NCBI GenBank assembly: GCA_902475025.1
Contig: CABRXX010000050.1
Coordinates: forward strand, 1 to 19,126
DNA length: 19,126 nt
Direction of reading: 5' to 3'
Source of the DNA: Merdiplasma sp905207905
GTDB taxonomy: Bacteria > Bacillota > Clostridia > Lachnospirales > Lachnospiraceae
Below the pieces are notes generated by a model. That model saw only the letters and a list, made by a program, of their open reading frames with translations. It was not told the origin of the DNA and made no database searches. The position numbers were made by a program, and so were the translations under genes. Positions 1-8,224 of this stretch are shown piece by piece (position 1 is the stretch's first letter; the number at the start of each line of letters is the position of its first letter).

Positions 1-1
1 T

Positions 2-2209
2 AAGGCGCCGGCAGGATATCTTTTGGATGAAACTGTGTATGTTGTTTCCATGAAAAGCGGGGACCGTGTACCGGTTTATCGGGTGGAATCAAAAGAACAG
101 ATCATCCGGGGAAGTCTGGCATTGGTAAAATATCTGGATGATAATGTGGATGAATCTGTGCTGCAGGACTGGTATGATTCCGGTAAGCTGGCGGGTATTC
201 GTTTCTGGTTGAGACATGAGGATCCGACTGTGGAGGAGGTATCCATTGTGACAGACCGGTACGGATATGCTTCTACAGAAAAAAATCAGCTCATCTGCGG
301 AACCTGGTATCTGACCGAGGATCCGGCCACCACCCCTGAGGGATATCAGGGAATCCGGGATATCAAGATTGAAATCAGGGAAAATCAGGAGGAGAAATTG
401 TACGTGGTGACCAATAAACCGTATGAGGCGTATCTGTGCATTCTGAAGAAAGACAGGGATTCTCAAACGCAGATTACCAGAGGAGAGGCACAGTTTCAGA
501 TACTGGATTCTGAGGGAATACCAGTGCAAATGCCCACTTTTGACGGATATCAGGATCATTTTACTACAAATGAAAAGGGAGAGATCCATTTAACCAGTTC
601 TTTAAAAGGAGGCAGTTATACACTGGTAGAGGTAAAAGCTCCAGAAGGATATGAGTTGGCAGAACCCATTCCCTTTACGGTAAAGGAAAATGCAGTATTT
701 CAGGAGCCTCTCATCGTAGTCTGTGGAGATAAGCCAAGGAAAGGCAGAATACAGATACAAAAAAGCGACAAAAATACAAAGGAAAACTGTGGGAAAGGAT
801 TTGTATTTGAGATTACAGTGGCAGAGGACATTCTGGATGGAAGCGGAGCCGTACGGATTGATCATGTGGGGGAAAAGGAAATACTGTTGAAGGCCGGAAC
901 TGTGGTTGACTGCATTGCCACAGGTCAAGATGGAAAGGCAGTCAGCCGGGAACTGTATTTAGGAAACTATCTGGTGAGGGAAGTAGCCGCCCAGGATCAT
1001 TATGCAGTAAATCCCAAAGAATTCCTGGTAAAATTGCAGGAGAAGCCTTCTGATTATGAAGAAAAAGAAGAGGCGGAGGAAGGGATAAAAAAGAGGAAAT
1101 CAAGTGCAGACGCCCGAACAGGTGAGAGCGCGGAGAAAGGGAGGGACAACCGAGAGACAGAAGAGATCCTGGAAGAAATTGAAGTGGAGAATGAAAAAAC
1201 AAGGATTGAGATTGAAAAGGTAGATGCCAGAACCAACCGGCCTATGGCAGGGGTTACGTTTCGGCTTTGGGAGAAAAAGAAAGCCCAAGAAGGGGAGGCA
1301 GAGACGGAAGCAGATCTGCCTGGGCAGACCATGACAGAAGCGGTACAGAAACAGAAAATAGAGACAGAGCGCCAGGAGAGGGAGAATACAGCAGGAATCG
1401 AGATCGTCACGGATCACAGTGGACGGGGATATTTTGAAAATCTAAAGAAAAATACGGTATACTGCCTTGCGGAAGTCAGAACCCTGGAGGGCTACATACC
1501 AGATTCTGCTGTCTATGAGATAGAAGTAGGAGCAGATGGCAGAATAGAGGGGGAACCGGTGTACCGGGTGAGAGTGGCCAATGAACCGAATGTGGTGGAG
1601 ATTTCAAAACAGGATATTACGGGAGAAAAAGAATTGCCGGGAGCTTGTCTCATGATCAGAGATCAGCTTGGAAACACAGTGCGTCAATGGATTTCCGGTG
1701 AAGAGCCATATAAAATATACGGCCTGCCGGCTGGTACCTATACGCTGACAGAGATCACCGCTCCGACAGGATATGAGAGAGCGGAAAGTATTATTTTTAC
1801 TCTTACCGATAGCTTTGAGGTGGAACAGGTTACGATGTATGATGCGCCGACAGAGCCGGAGACGGAGCCGCCTACCGAGCCAGTGACAGAGCCGGAAACG
1901 GAAGGTGCCACCGAGCTTATGACAGAGCCAGAAACGGAAGGTGCCACCGAGCCTATGACAGAGCCGGAAACGGAAGGTGCCACAGAGTTTGTTACAGAAC
2001 CGGAGACGCAGACAGAAACGCCTGAAGCAAAGCCCACCGAGGCAGAATCCCAACAGGAAACGAAAAAGGAGACTGAGCCTGTGATTATTGCGGGAGGAGG
2101 TGCTTCTCCGGGGACAAAAGATATGACGCCAGTGTTTGGAATGTTTCTTCTGGCAGTCTGCAGTCTGGCATTGACGGCGGAGGAAATTCTGCGGAGAATG
2201 AAGCGGTAG
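2..2209 (+). CDS. SpaA/Cna-B repeat surface adhesin, 5' end missing
   Basis: This is the C-terminal 735 residues of a large cell-surface protein. The frame is open to the left edge and begins in KAPAGYLLDE, a typical end of a Cna-B (SpaA, prealbumin-like) domain, so the TTG at 23 is not a real start. Further Cna-B-like units occur at about nt 420-735 (EVKAPEGYELAE), 745-1045, 1200-1590 (EVRTLEGYIPD) and 1595-1845 (EITAPTGYERAE). The Glu before AP.GY is the position that catalyses intramolecular isopeptide bonds in this family. A charged linker (nt 1045-1195) and a charged insertion inside the fourth unit (about nt 1275-1390) interrupt the units. Then come a Thr/Glu/Pro stalk (nt 1850-2080), a hydrophobic segment and an RRMKR tail. 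That is the layout of a wall- or membrane-anchored protein, but no LPXTG is present; the nearest match is SPGTKD just before the hydrophobic stretch. The ligand is unknown. It may be a pilin subunit or a stand-alone adhesin. Confidence 0.85.
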   Translation, partial: KAPAGYLLDETVYVVSMKSGDRVPVYRVESKEQIIRGSLALVKYLDDNVDESVLQDWYDSGKLAGIRFWLRHEDPTVEEVSIVTDRYGYASTEKNQLICGTWYLTEDPATTPEGYQGIRDIKIEIRENQEEKLYVVTNKPYEAYLCILKKDRDSQTQITRGEAQFQILDSEGIPVQMPTFDGYQDHFTTNEKGEIHLTSSLKGGSYTLVEVKAPEGYELAEPIPFTVKENAVFQEPLIVVCGDKPRKGRIQIQKSDKNTKENCGKGFVFEITVAEDILDGSGAVRIDHVGEKEILLKAGTVVDCIATGQDGKAVSRELYLGNYLVREVAAQDHYAVNPKEFLVKLQEKPSDYEEKEEAEEGIKKRKSSADARTGESAEKGRDNRETEEILEEIEVENEKTRIEIEKVDARTNRPMAGVTFRLWEKKKAQEGEAETEADLPGQTMTEAVQKQKIETERQERENTAGIEIVTDHSGRGYFENLKKNTVYCLAEVRTLEGYIPDSAVYEIEVGADGRIEGEPVYRVRVANEPNVVEISKQDITGEKELPGACLMIRDQLGNTVRQWISGEEPYKIYGLPAGTYTLTEITAPTGYERAESIIFTLTDSFEVEQVTMYDAPTEPETEPPTEPVTEPETEGATELMTEPETEGATEPMTEPETEGATEFVTEPETQTETPEAKPTEAESQQETKKETEPVIIAGGGASPGTKDMTPVFGMFLLAVCSLALTAEEILRRMKR
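1889..1996 (+). repeat. 36-bp in-frame tandem repeat in adhesin stalk
   Basis: Three consecutive 36-base units (1889-1924, 1925-1960, 1961-1996) encode EPETEGATE followed by LMT, PMT or FVT. They are flanked by degenerate units (EPVT before, EPETQTETPEA after). The units are almost identical in DNA, which suggests recent slippage or recombination. They form part of the extended Thr/Glu/Pro stalk between the last Cna-B domain and the membrane segment, so copy number would set stalk length. Confidence 0.85.
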
Positions 2210-2293
2210 CAGATATGTGGAAATGTTTGGGAACAGAGAAAATGGCCGGAGAATGGCCGGTATTTTGAATGGCGGTTTTAAACTGGAATCATC

Positions 2294-2409
2294 AGGGGAT
2301 GCTGCAAACAAATCCTAGTGGGACTTCGGTGTGTTTTTCTCCGAAAATAAACATGTTTTCGGAGAAAGATCACCCGAAAGGGTACCATTGGAGGTTTGCA
2401 GCATCCTCT
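2294..2409. repeat. Long palindromic repeat element, copy A
   Basis: This 116-base near-complete palindrome lies between the convergent adhesin and cupin genes. The outer arms 2297-2309 and 2394-2406 (GGATGCTGCAAAC and its complement) pair perfectly over 13 bases and extend three more with one G-T pair. The inner arms 2336-2347 and 2356-2367 (TTTCTCCGAAAA) pair over 12 bases around an 8-base loop. The middle parts are imperfectly complementary. Its sequence is clearly related to the elements at 11546 and, inverted, at 14187. It could act as a bidirectional terminator for the two genes meeting here, although it is not followed by a strong T-run on either side. Confidence 0.85.
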
Positions 2410-2451
2410 TTCATACTTTATCTTATGAAATAAAAATGCAAGTGGATTTTC

Positions 2452-2802
2452 TTAGTAAGTATAATTTTCCACTTCTACCTTATCTACCTCCTGGAAGGGA
2501 GCGAGAGTGGAGATCATTTTAATGGGCTTGTCATATTTATTGACGCAGTAGTGAACCTCGCCTGGCTCAATGTGGATAAACTGGCCGGGATAAAGGTGAT
2601 TTACCACACCGTCCACTACGATGTCGATCTCGCCTTCAAGGATATAGAAGTTTTCCTCCATGATATTGTGGTAGTGAGCCTTAAAATCCTGTCCGGGCAT
2701 AAACTGCACCACTGCAAAATTCATGCGGGGTCCCTTCATCAAATACTTGGGGCCGCTGTCCTTAAAACGGTACTCTCTGTCTTTTTCATCAACAATATAC
2801 AT
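2452..2802 (-). CDS. Small cupin-domain protein of the lsr locus
   Basis: This is a 116-residue single-domain cupin. Cupin motif 1 (HYHNIMEENFYILEG, residues 43-57) supplies H43, H45 and a Glu at 49 or 50; motif 2 (PGQFIHIEPGEVHYCVN, 72-88) supplies H84, so a complete metal site is expected. The ATG at 2802 is chosen because AAAGGAG lies 8 bases upstream; the longer frame to 2826 starts inside that ribosome site. It has no signal peptide and should be cytosolic. It lies 85 bases downstream of lsrK on the same strand and is probably the last gene of the lsrR-lsrK-cupin unit. No substrate can be read from the sequence. Because LsrG is not seen and cupins include sugar isomerases and epimerases, a role in isomerising phospho-AI-2 is a reasonable inference, not a demonstrated function. 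Confidence 0.85.
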   Translation of the reverse strand: MYIVDEKDREYRFKDSGPKYLMKGPRMNFAVVQFMPGQDFKAHYHNIMEENFYILEGEIDIVVDGVVNHLYPGQFIHIEPGEVHYCVNKYDKPIKMISTLAPFQEVDKVEVENYTY

Positions 2803-2887
2803 AATTCTTTCTCCTTTCAGATGCATAATATAGAATGGAATGAAATATACAATGCAAAAATAAAATAGGATTCCCTAAATAGTAATA

Positions 2888-4453
2888 TTACAATCCTGGT
2901 GCGATCCACATGGGCTTGGTAAGTCCTTCGTTTACCAGTTCTAACTGAGCGCCATAGACCTTTCTCCAGGTATCATACATCTCACAGTAAACTTTGTGGT
3001 TTTCCATGTTGGGAGTAAAACTGCGATCCCATTTTACTGTACGCTTTGCCCCCTCCTCAATGCTGGAGTAGAGTCCAACTCCGTAGCCGGCCAGAATAGC
3101 TGCGCCTAAGGCGGTGGCTTCTTTTACCACAGGAACTTTGACAGGCATTCCTAAAACGTCAGCCAGGATCTGAGACCAAAGAGGACTCTTGGAAGCGCCT
3201 CCTGCAAAGATTACCTCAGAGGGCATATTTCCGGTAGCTTCTTTTACCAGCTCCATGTGTCCCTTTACCAGAAGGGCAGTGTTTTCCAGAATAGCCCGGT
3301 AGAAGGTATAGCGGTTAAACTTTTCCGGATCCAGCTCAAAGTTTGTGAAAGTTGGGGCAGCATGCTTCCAGTTGATAAAATTCATCACATCACTGAACGT
3401 GCACATCATGCCGTAACAGCCGGCTGGGATTTTTTCTGCTTCCCGGTTCATCAGGTTGTAAGGGTCATCTCCAGTGGCTTTGGCCAGCTCTTTTTCTGCC
3501 TGGCAGAAACCGTCCCGATACCAGCGCATAACCAGACCGGGTTTGAAAGCCAGAGCTTCATACTGCCATACGCCGGGAACTGCGTGGCAGTTGACACGGA
3601 CGCGGCATTCCGGATCTGTAGCGCCGCTGTCGGTGTTGAACTCATACTGCCAGAAGCTGCCGCCAAAGACTGCTGCCTGATTAGGCTCTGTAGCTCCAAC
3701 GCCGATGGTACCAAGCTGACAGTCACCGCCGCCTACCACCACAGGAGTTCCCACAGCAAGACCGGTGTCAGAAGCGCCCTGTTCATTTACCGTTGCAATG
3801 ACGCTGCCGCACTCCATTACCGGCGGGAAAATGTCATCTTTCAAACCGCATTTCCGGGTGATGGAACCATCCCAGGATCGGCTCTTTAAATCAAAGATAC
3901 CGGTGGTGGAACCGTTGCTGGGTTCAATGGCTTCAACTCCCGTAAGTTTTTTGATGAGCCAGTCATTAAACATACCAATTGTGGCAGTTTTTTCATACAC
4001 CTCAGGCATTTTTTCTTTTACCCACAAAAGTCTGGGCAGTGCGCCCAGCGCGTAGGTCTGACCGCTCTTTAAATAAATCTCCTTCTCCATCTGGGGGTCC
4101 ATCTGAATCAGCTTGCCTACTTCATCATCGCTGCGGGCATCGACATTGGCGCAGGCCCAGATCTCATTTCCATCTTTATCGTAGAGCACAATGCCTTCCC
4201 GCATGCAGGTGGTGGAGACTGCCAGGATCTGTTCCGGTTTGATTTTTGTTTCTGCGATCACGCCCCGCACGCATTCGCTGGCTAGTTTCCAGTTGTGAAC
4301 CCAGTCAAAATCCATACTTCCGGGATATCTGGGATCCTCTTTATGTTCCCATTCCCGCTGTACGCAGCCAACCTGATTCCCTTCCGGATCAAAGAGAACG
4401 GCTCTTACGCTTCCGGTACCGGCATCAATTGCCAATAAAAATTGTTCAGCCAT
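2888..4453 (-). CDS. lsrK: Autoinducer-2 kinase LsrK
   Basis: This FGGY-family carbohydrate kinase phosphorylates imported AI-2 (the DPD form) with ATP, trapping it in the cytosol and making the inducer of LsrR. It has 521 residues against about 530 in E. coli. The N-terminal phosphate motif is AIDAGTGSVRAVLFD (8-22), the likely catalytic Asp is D244 in VVVGGGDCQLG, and the adenosine motif is FAGGASKSPLWSQILAD (416-432). Family-specific stretches recalled from E. coli LsrK match closely, including MREGIVLY, WACANVDAR, VVKEATALG and the terminal WxAPGL. The ATG at 4453 has AGGAGG about 6 bases upstream. It lies 64 bases after lsrR on the same strand and is probably co-transcribed with it. In E. 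coli lsrK and lsrR are also neighbours but divergent from lsrACDBFG in the same way. Confidence 0.97.
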   Translation of the reverse strand: MAEQFLLAIDAGTGSVRAVLFDPEGNQVGCVQREWEHKEDPRYPGSMDFDWVHNWKLASECVRGVIAETKIKPEQILAVSTTCMREGIVLYDKDGNEIWACANVDARSDDEVGKLIQMDPQMEKEIYLKSGQTYALGALPRLLWVKEKMPEVYEKTATIGMFNDWLIKKLTGVEAIEPSNGSTTGIFDLKSRSWDGSITRKCGLKDDIFPPVMECGSVIATVNEQGASDTGLAVGTPVVVGGGDCQLGTIGVGATEPNQAAVFGGSFWQYEFNTDSGATDPECRVRVNCHAVPGVWQYEALAFKPGLVMRWYRDGFCQAEKELAKATGDDPYNLMNREAEKIPAGCYGMMCTFSDVMNFINWKHAAPTFTNFELDPEKFNRYTFYRAILENTALLVKGHMELVKEATGNMPSEVIFAGGASKSPLWSQILADVLGMPVKVPVVKEATALGAAILAGYGVGLYSSIEEGAKRTVKWDRSFTPNMENHKVYCEMYDTWRKVYGAQLELVNEGLTKPMWIAPGL

Positions 4454-4517
4454 AATATCCTCCTGTTCTATTAAAAATCTTTATGATAACAATGTGTTTC
4501 CAAATGTATTTTCTGGT

Positions 4518-5444
4518 TTACTCCAGGGCAAGCACCTGAGAGGCAGTGTCTTCGTCTGTGATCAGGGTGTTTAAGTAACCTCCCTTTAAGGCGGCTAGAA
4601 TGGCGGTTACCTTCGTCTCGCCGGCAGCCACTCCAATGGTATTTCCCAGGGCTTTCAGTTTTTCCAAAGGCGTGCTGATCAGCCGGCCTTCAATGTCCGA
4701 GGGAACCAGATTTCCGTCTTTATCAATAAAGTGGCAGAGGATATCTCCCACAGCCCCTTTCATGGACAGAAGAAGAAAATCATTGCTGGAAAGCATACCG
4801 TTGTTTACAATTGTAGCATTTTCATCCATTCCGCCAATACCCACGACAGAAAGCTGAGCCAGGGTGGTCATATTTAGGATCTGCTTTACGCTGGGCTCCC
4901 GTTCAATAGCCTGTACCATCTCTGCACTTTTCATAAGAAGAGGAGCAGGGGTGAGATACAGCTTTGCATTAAAAATGCTGGAACGTATGTTAGGCAGATA
5001 ATAGTTGACGCCTCCGGTGAGTGATACCAGATTAACCGGATATTCGGAGGAGTTGGACAGATGATTTAGAATCCGGCTGGTCGTATCTCCGTAACCGATA
5101 TTAATATAGCTGTTCTGGTCAATGCGTTCACACAGGTACATGGCAGCAGCCTGCGCTACACCTTCATTCACATCCCGTCCGTCAATGGGAGAGGGGACAA
5201 CGAAGGCATCCTTTAAATGAAAGCGCTGGATCAGATTCTGCTCGATCTTCATCCGGTTGCTGTCATTCTCCCGGATGGAAAAGCGGATAATTCCGTTTTT
5301 TCTGGCTTTGTCCAGCAGACGGTTTACCCGAAGTCTTGGAATACCAAGGTGTTCGCCGATCTCCTGTTGGGTAAAACCGCCGATGTAGTAGTACCAGGCA
5401 GCCTTTACCAGAAGAATCTCTTCGTAATCATAATCGTTGGCCAT
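4518..5444 (-). CDS. lsrR: AI-2-responsive repressor LsrR (SorC/DeoR type)
   Basis: This 308-residue SorC-family regulator has an N-terminal helix-turn-helix at about residues 19-47 (YYIGGFTQQEIGEHLG then RVNRLLDKAR) and a C-terminal sugar-phosphate-binding domain (from about 75, with INIGYGDTTSRIL and LVSLTGGVNYYL). In the known system LsrR represses the lsr transport genes and itself, and phospho-AI-2 releases it. The start is set at the ATG at 5444, which has AAGGAG 8 bases upstream; the longer open frame begins with a TTG at 5462 that precedes the ribosome site and gives an unlikely leader (MSRSVK). It is divergent from lsrA across a 260-base control region, which fits local control. E. 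coli LsrR has about 317 residues. Confidence 0.95.
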   Translation of the reverse strand: MANDYDYEEILLVKAAWYYYIGGFTQQEIGEHLGIPRLRVNRLLDKARKNGIIRFSIRENDSNRMKIEQNLIQRFHLKDAFVVPSPIDGRDVNEGVAQAAAMYLCERIDQNSYINIGYGDTTSRILNHLSNSSEYPVNLVSLTGGVNYYLPNIRSSIFNAKLYLTPAPLLMKSAEMVQAIEREPSVKQILNMTTLAQLSVVGIGGMDENATIVNNGMLSSNDFLLLSMKGAVGDILCHFIDKDGNLVPSDIEGRLISTPLEKLKALGNTIGVAAGETKVTAILAALKGGYLNTLITDEDTASQVLALE

Positions 5445-5493
5445 TTTGACACTCCTTGACAAAACAAAAGTTTTGAAATTAATCAGAAGTTCA

Positions 5494-5534
5494 TTTCATG
5501 AAAAAAGTTTATCATGAAAAAAAGAGAATGTCAA
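5494..5534 (-). promoter_or_regulatory. lsrR promoter with overlapping TCATGAA repeats
   Basis: Reading the minus strand, TTGACA (5534-5529) and TAAACT (5511-5506) are separated by exactly 17 bases, a strong sigma-A type promoter pointing at lsrR. Two TCATGAA copies on the plus strand, 5496-5502 and 5512-5518, bracket the -10 box; the first is the core of the perfect palindrome TTTCATGAAA (5494-5503). Such a position would suit autorepression by LsrR, but the binding site is inferred. Confidence 0.65.
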
Positions 5535-5601
5535 TGGGAGAAAACTAATAATAGAGAAAAAACAGCAGTAATTTATACAAAAACAAATATTAAAACTACT
5601 T

Positions 5602-5660
5602 TTTCTTGGAAAAATGCGACAAGAAAGGTGGTTGACAAATGCTTCAAACTATCGTATAGT
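5602..5660 (+). promoter_or_regulatory. lsrA operon promoter and candidate operators
   Basis: TTGACA at 5632-5637 and TATAGT at 5655-5660 with a 17-base spacer form a near-consensus promoter for lsrACDB. The -10 region lies inside a 13-base palindrome, ACTAT-CGT-ATAGT (5648-5660). Just upstream of the -35 box is an inverted repeat, TTTCTTG (5602-5608) and CAAGAAA (5620-5626), with an 11-base spacer. Either could be the operator of the divergent LsrR or of a global regulator. Promoter placement is well supported; the operator assignments are inference. Confidence 0.7.
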
Positions 5661-5704
5661 AGTCTTAACATTATTTTTGAGTTGTAACATTTGTTGGAGG
5701 AGGG

Positions 5705-7225
5705 ATGAATTTGCCAGCGAATGCGCTTTTAAACATTAAGAACATTTATAAGTCTTTCGGCATGAACGAAGTTCTTAAGGGCATCAGCCTTGATTTAAAT
5801 GAGGGTGAGGTTCTGGCGCTGATTGGCGGAAACGGTGCGGGAAAGAGTACACTGATGAAGATTATCATGGGGATCTATCAGCATGACAGCGGCGAGATCT
5901 ATGTAAAGGGTGAGAAAGTCACCTCGAACAAGACCAGTGCAGCGCTTGCCAGCGGTATTTACATGGTACCCCAGGAACCTTTGCTGTTTCCAAATATGAG
6001 TGTAGAAGAGAATATTGAGATCGGTTTTGATAAGAAGAAAGCCGATCTGCACAAGGAACTGGTGGAGCTGATACAAGGAATCGGCTGGAAACTGGATCTA
6101 AACAGAAAAGCCAGCAGCTTATCGATTGCAGAGCAGCAGATGGTAGAGATTCTAAGAGGACTTTTGCGTCGGGCACAGATATTGATTCTGGATGAACCGA
6201 CCAGCGCCCTTACTTTCGATGAGGTTGAGAGCCTTTTCAAGAGTGTGGAAGAGCTGAAAGCCAAAGGAATTGGTATTATTTATATTACACACCGTCTGGC
6301 AGAAGTGTTTGAGATCGCCACAGATGTGGCAATCATGCGTGACGGTAAGGTGCCGGTGAGAGGCAAGGTGAGCGAATTTACCAGAGAAATGCTGGTGAAG
6401 GGTCTGCTTCCTCCGGATGCCCAGGAAAAAGAAAACAGTATGAAGGCCCATTTGAAAAAGGTGGATTATACGCACTTGAATCCGGTATTTGAGATACAAA
6501 ATTTAAGCGGCTACGGATTTACGGATATTTCACTGAAAGTTTATCCGGGAGAGATCCTGGGCCTGGCCGGTGTGGTAGGTGCCGGAAGAACCGAGCTGGC
6601 TACCACTGTATTTGGAAAGGACAAGGTGCTTTCTGGAAAAGTGGTTTTGGATGGAAAAGATATTACGGGCCTGTCTACGAAAAAGGTAATCGAGGCTGGG
6701 CTGAATTACGTTCCGGAGGATCGCCATTACCATGGGCTGTTTAAAATCAGTGATATTGCGGCAAATACCTCCAGCGCCATGCTGGCAGAATCGGCCATGG
6801 GAAAATTCTTTTTAAACCGAAAAGAAGAATACCGCATGACGCAGAAGTATATCGATGATTTCCGTACCAAGGTAACCGGGCAGGAACAGCTGGTGGGAAG
6901 CCTGTCAGGAGGAAACCAGCAGAAGGTAGTGATTGGAAGATGTCTTTCCACTTCTCCCAAACTGGTAATTCTGGATGAGCCTACCCGTGGTATTGATGCT
7001 GCGGCCAGAGGCGATGTGTATTCCATTATCCATGAGCTTCGGGAACAGGGCGTGGCAGTGCTTCTGATTTCTTCTGATATGGAGGAGATTGTGGAGCTGT
7101 CTGACCGGGTTATGACAGTGTGCAGAGGACGAATCAACGGAGAATTTACAGGTGATGAGATCAACCAGGATGCTTTAATGGCTGCTTCCTTTGGTATCAC
7201 GAAAAATACGGAGGTGGGAGCATGA
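5705..7225 (+). CDS. lsrA: AI-2 importer ATP-binding protein LsrA
   Basis: This 506-residue tandem ATPase is of the sugar (RbsA/Lsr) importer type; E. coli LsrA has about 511. The first half has a full Walker A (GGNGAGKST, 41-49), signature (LSIAEQQ, 139-145) and Walker B (ILILDEPT, 159-166). The second half has the degenerate P-loop VVGAGRTE (290-297), lacking the usual Lys, but an intact signature (LSGGNQQ, 400-406) and Walker B (LVILDEPT, 420-427), as is normal in this family. It powers AI-2 import through LsrC and LsrD at the inner face of the membrane. The ATG at 5705 lies only 4 bases after GGAGG (5696-5700); a TTG at 5711 would be better spaced, so the first two residues are uncertain. 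The stop overlaps the lsrC start (ATGA), indicating coupled translation. Confidence 0.94.
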   Translation: MNLPANALLNIKNIYKSFGMNEVLKGISLDLNEGEVLALIGGNGAGKSTLMKIIMGIYQHDSGEIYVKGEKVTSNKTSAALASGIYMVPQEPLLFPNMSVEENIEIGFDKKKADLHKELVELIQGIGWKLDLNRKASSLSIAEQQMVEILRGLLRRAQILILDEPTSALTFDEVESLFKSVEELKAKGIGIIYITHRLAEVFEIATDVAIMRDGKVPVRGKVSEFTREMLVKGLLPPDAQEKENSMKAHLKKVDYTHLNPVFEIQNLSGYGFTDISLKVYPGEILGLAGVVGAGRTELATTVFGKDKVLSGKVVLDGKDITGLSTKKVIEAGLNYVPEDRHYHGLFKISDIAANTSSAMLAESAMGKFFLNRKEEYRMTQKYIDDFRTKVTGQEQLVGSLSGGNQQKVVIGRCLSTSPKLVILDEPTRGIDAAARGDVYSIIHELREQGVAVLLISSDMEEIVELSDRVMTVCRGRINGEFTGDEINQDALMAASFGITKNTEVGA

Positions 7226-8223
7226 AAAAACTATTAAAGGCCAGGGAACTCAGCAGTTTTCTGTTCCTGATTGCTCTGTTTTTAGTGGTGGGACTGATCA
7301 ATCCCAGCTTTCTAAGTTCAGAGAACATTATTTCCTGTTTTAATGACAGTGTAGTGTATATCATTATTTCTGTGGGAATGGCATTTGCCATTTTTATCGG
7401 AGAGATTGATGTTTCTGTGGGTGCCAATCTGGGCTTTACGGCCACAGTAGTATCCAGTATGCTCCGGGACGGTGAGAATTGGGCATTTGCTTTTGCAGTT
7501 GGCATTCTCATCGGGGCACTGATCGGCCTGTTCAACGGTTGGGGCGTTTCTGTTATGGGAGTTCCCTCCCTGATCTTTACTTTGGGCACCAATGGAGTGA
7601 TGCGGGGGATGATGTATGTGTATACCGGCGGAGCCTGGGTGGAGAACCTTCCGGCGGAGTTTAAGCAGCTTTATACAGTAAATCTGTTTGGAAATATCAG
7701 TGTGATTTTTGCTGTGACAGCTGTGATGGTAATTGTAGTACATATGCTTTTGAAACATACAAAGCGGGGACGTTACTTTATTGCAGTGGGAGATAACCCG
7801 GCAGGCGCTGCGCTGGTAGGTATTCCGGCCACCCAGACCAAGGTGGTTGCCTATGTGATCTGCGGAGTGTTTGCAGCGATCTCCGGTATTGTTTTTTCTT
7901 CCAGAATTGGTTTTGTGACAGCGACATCCGGAAACGGATATGAGATGAAGGCTGTGGCAGCCTGTGTGCTGGGGGGCATCAGCTTGTCCGGTGGTGTGGG
8001 CAGCGTGATCGGAGCTTCCATTGGCGCGGTGATTATGGCAAGTATCAGCCGGCTTCTGGTGTTTATGGAGCTGGGTTCTACCTATGATAATACAATTACC
8101 GGTGTGATGCTGATTACCATTGTTGTAGTAGATTCTCTGATGCAGAGGAGAAATGCGGAGAAGAACCGCAGACAGAGATTGGCGGCGAGAACTGCCGAGG
8201 CAGGGGAAGGAGGAAATAATTAA
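7222..8223 (+). CDS. lsrC: AI-2 importer membrane subunit LsrC
   Basis: This hydrophobic permease has 333 residues (about 342 in E. coli) and belongs to the ribose/AI-2 BPD_transp_2 family. The conserved segments GEIDVSVGA (near 55-63) and MKAVAACVLGGISLSGGVGS match LsrC rather than LsrD, as do VYTGGAWVENLPAE and KQL in the extracytoplasmic region. Repeated membrane-spanning stretches run almost throughout, with a charged cytoplasmic C-terminus (RRNAEKNRRQRLAARTAE). It would pair with LsrD to form the transmembrane channel. The start overlaps the lsrA stop by 4 bases (ATGA), and lsrD begins 1 base after its stop codon, so stoichiometry is probably kept by translational coupling. Confidence 0.93.
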   Translation: MKKLLKARELSSFLFLIALFLVVGLINPSFLSSENIISCFNDSVVYIIISVGMAFAIFIGEIDVSVGANLGFTATVVSSMLRDGENWAFAFAVGILIGALIGLFNGWGVSVMGVPSLIFTLGTNGVMRGMMYVYTGGAWVENLPAEFKQLYTVNLFGNISVIFAVTAVMVIVVHMLLKHTKRGRYFIAVGDNPAGAALVGIPATQTKVVAYVICGVFAAISGIVFSSRIGFVTATSGNGYEMKAVAACVLGGISLSGGVGSVIGASIGAVIMASISRLLVFMELGSTYDNTITGVMLITIVVVDSLMQRRNAEKNRRQRLAARTAEAGEGGNN

Positions 8224-8224
8224 T

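Noticed and set aside
1738..2037. Minus-strand SGSV-repeat open frame
   Set aside because: The repetition is only the antisense of the adhesin 36-base repeat.
2331..2522. 63-codon plus-strand open frame over element A
   Set aside because: It lies inside the palindrome and the cupin 3' end, and has no ribosome site or recognisable sequence.
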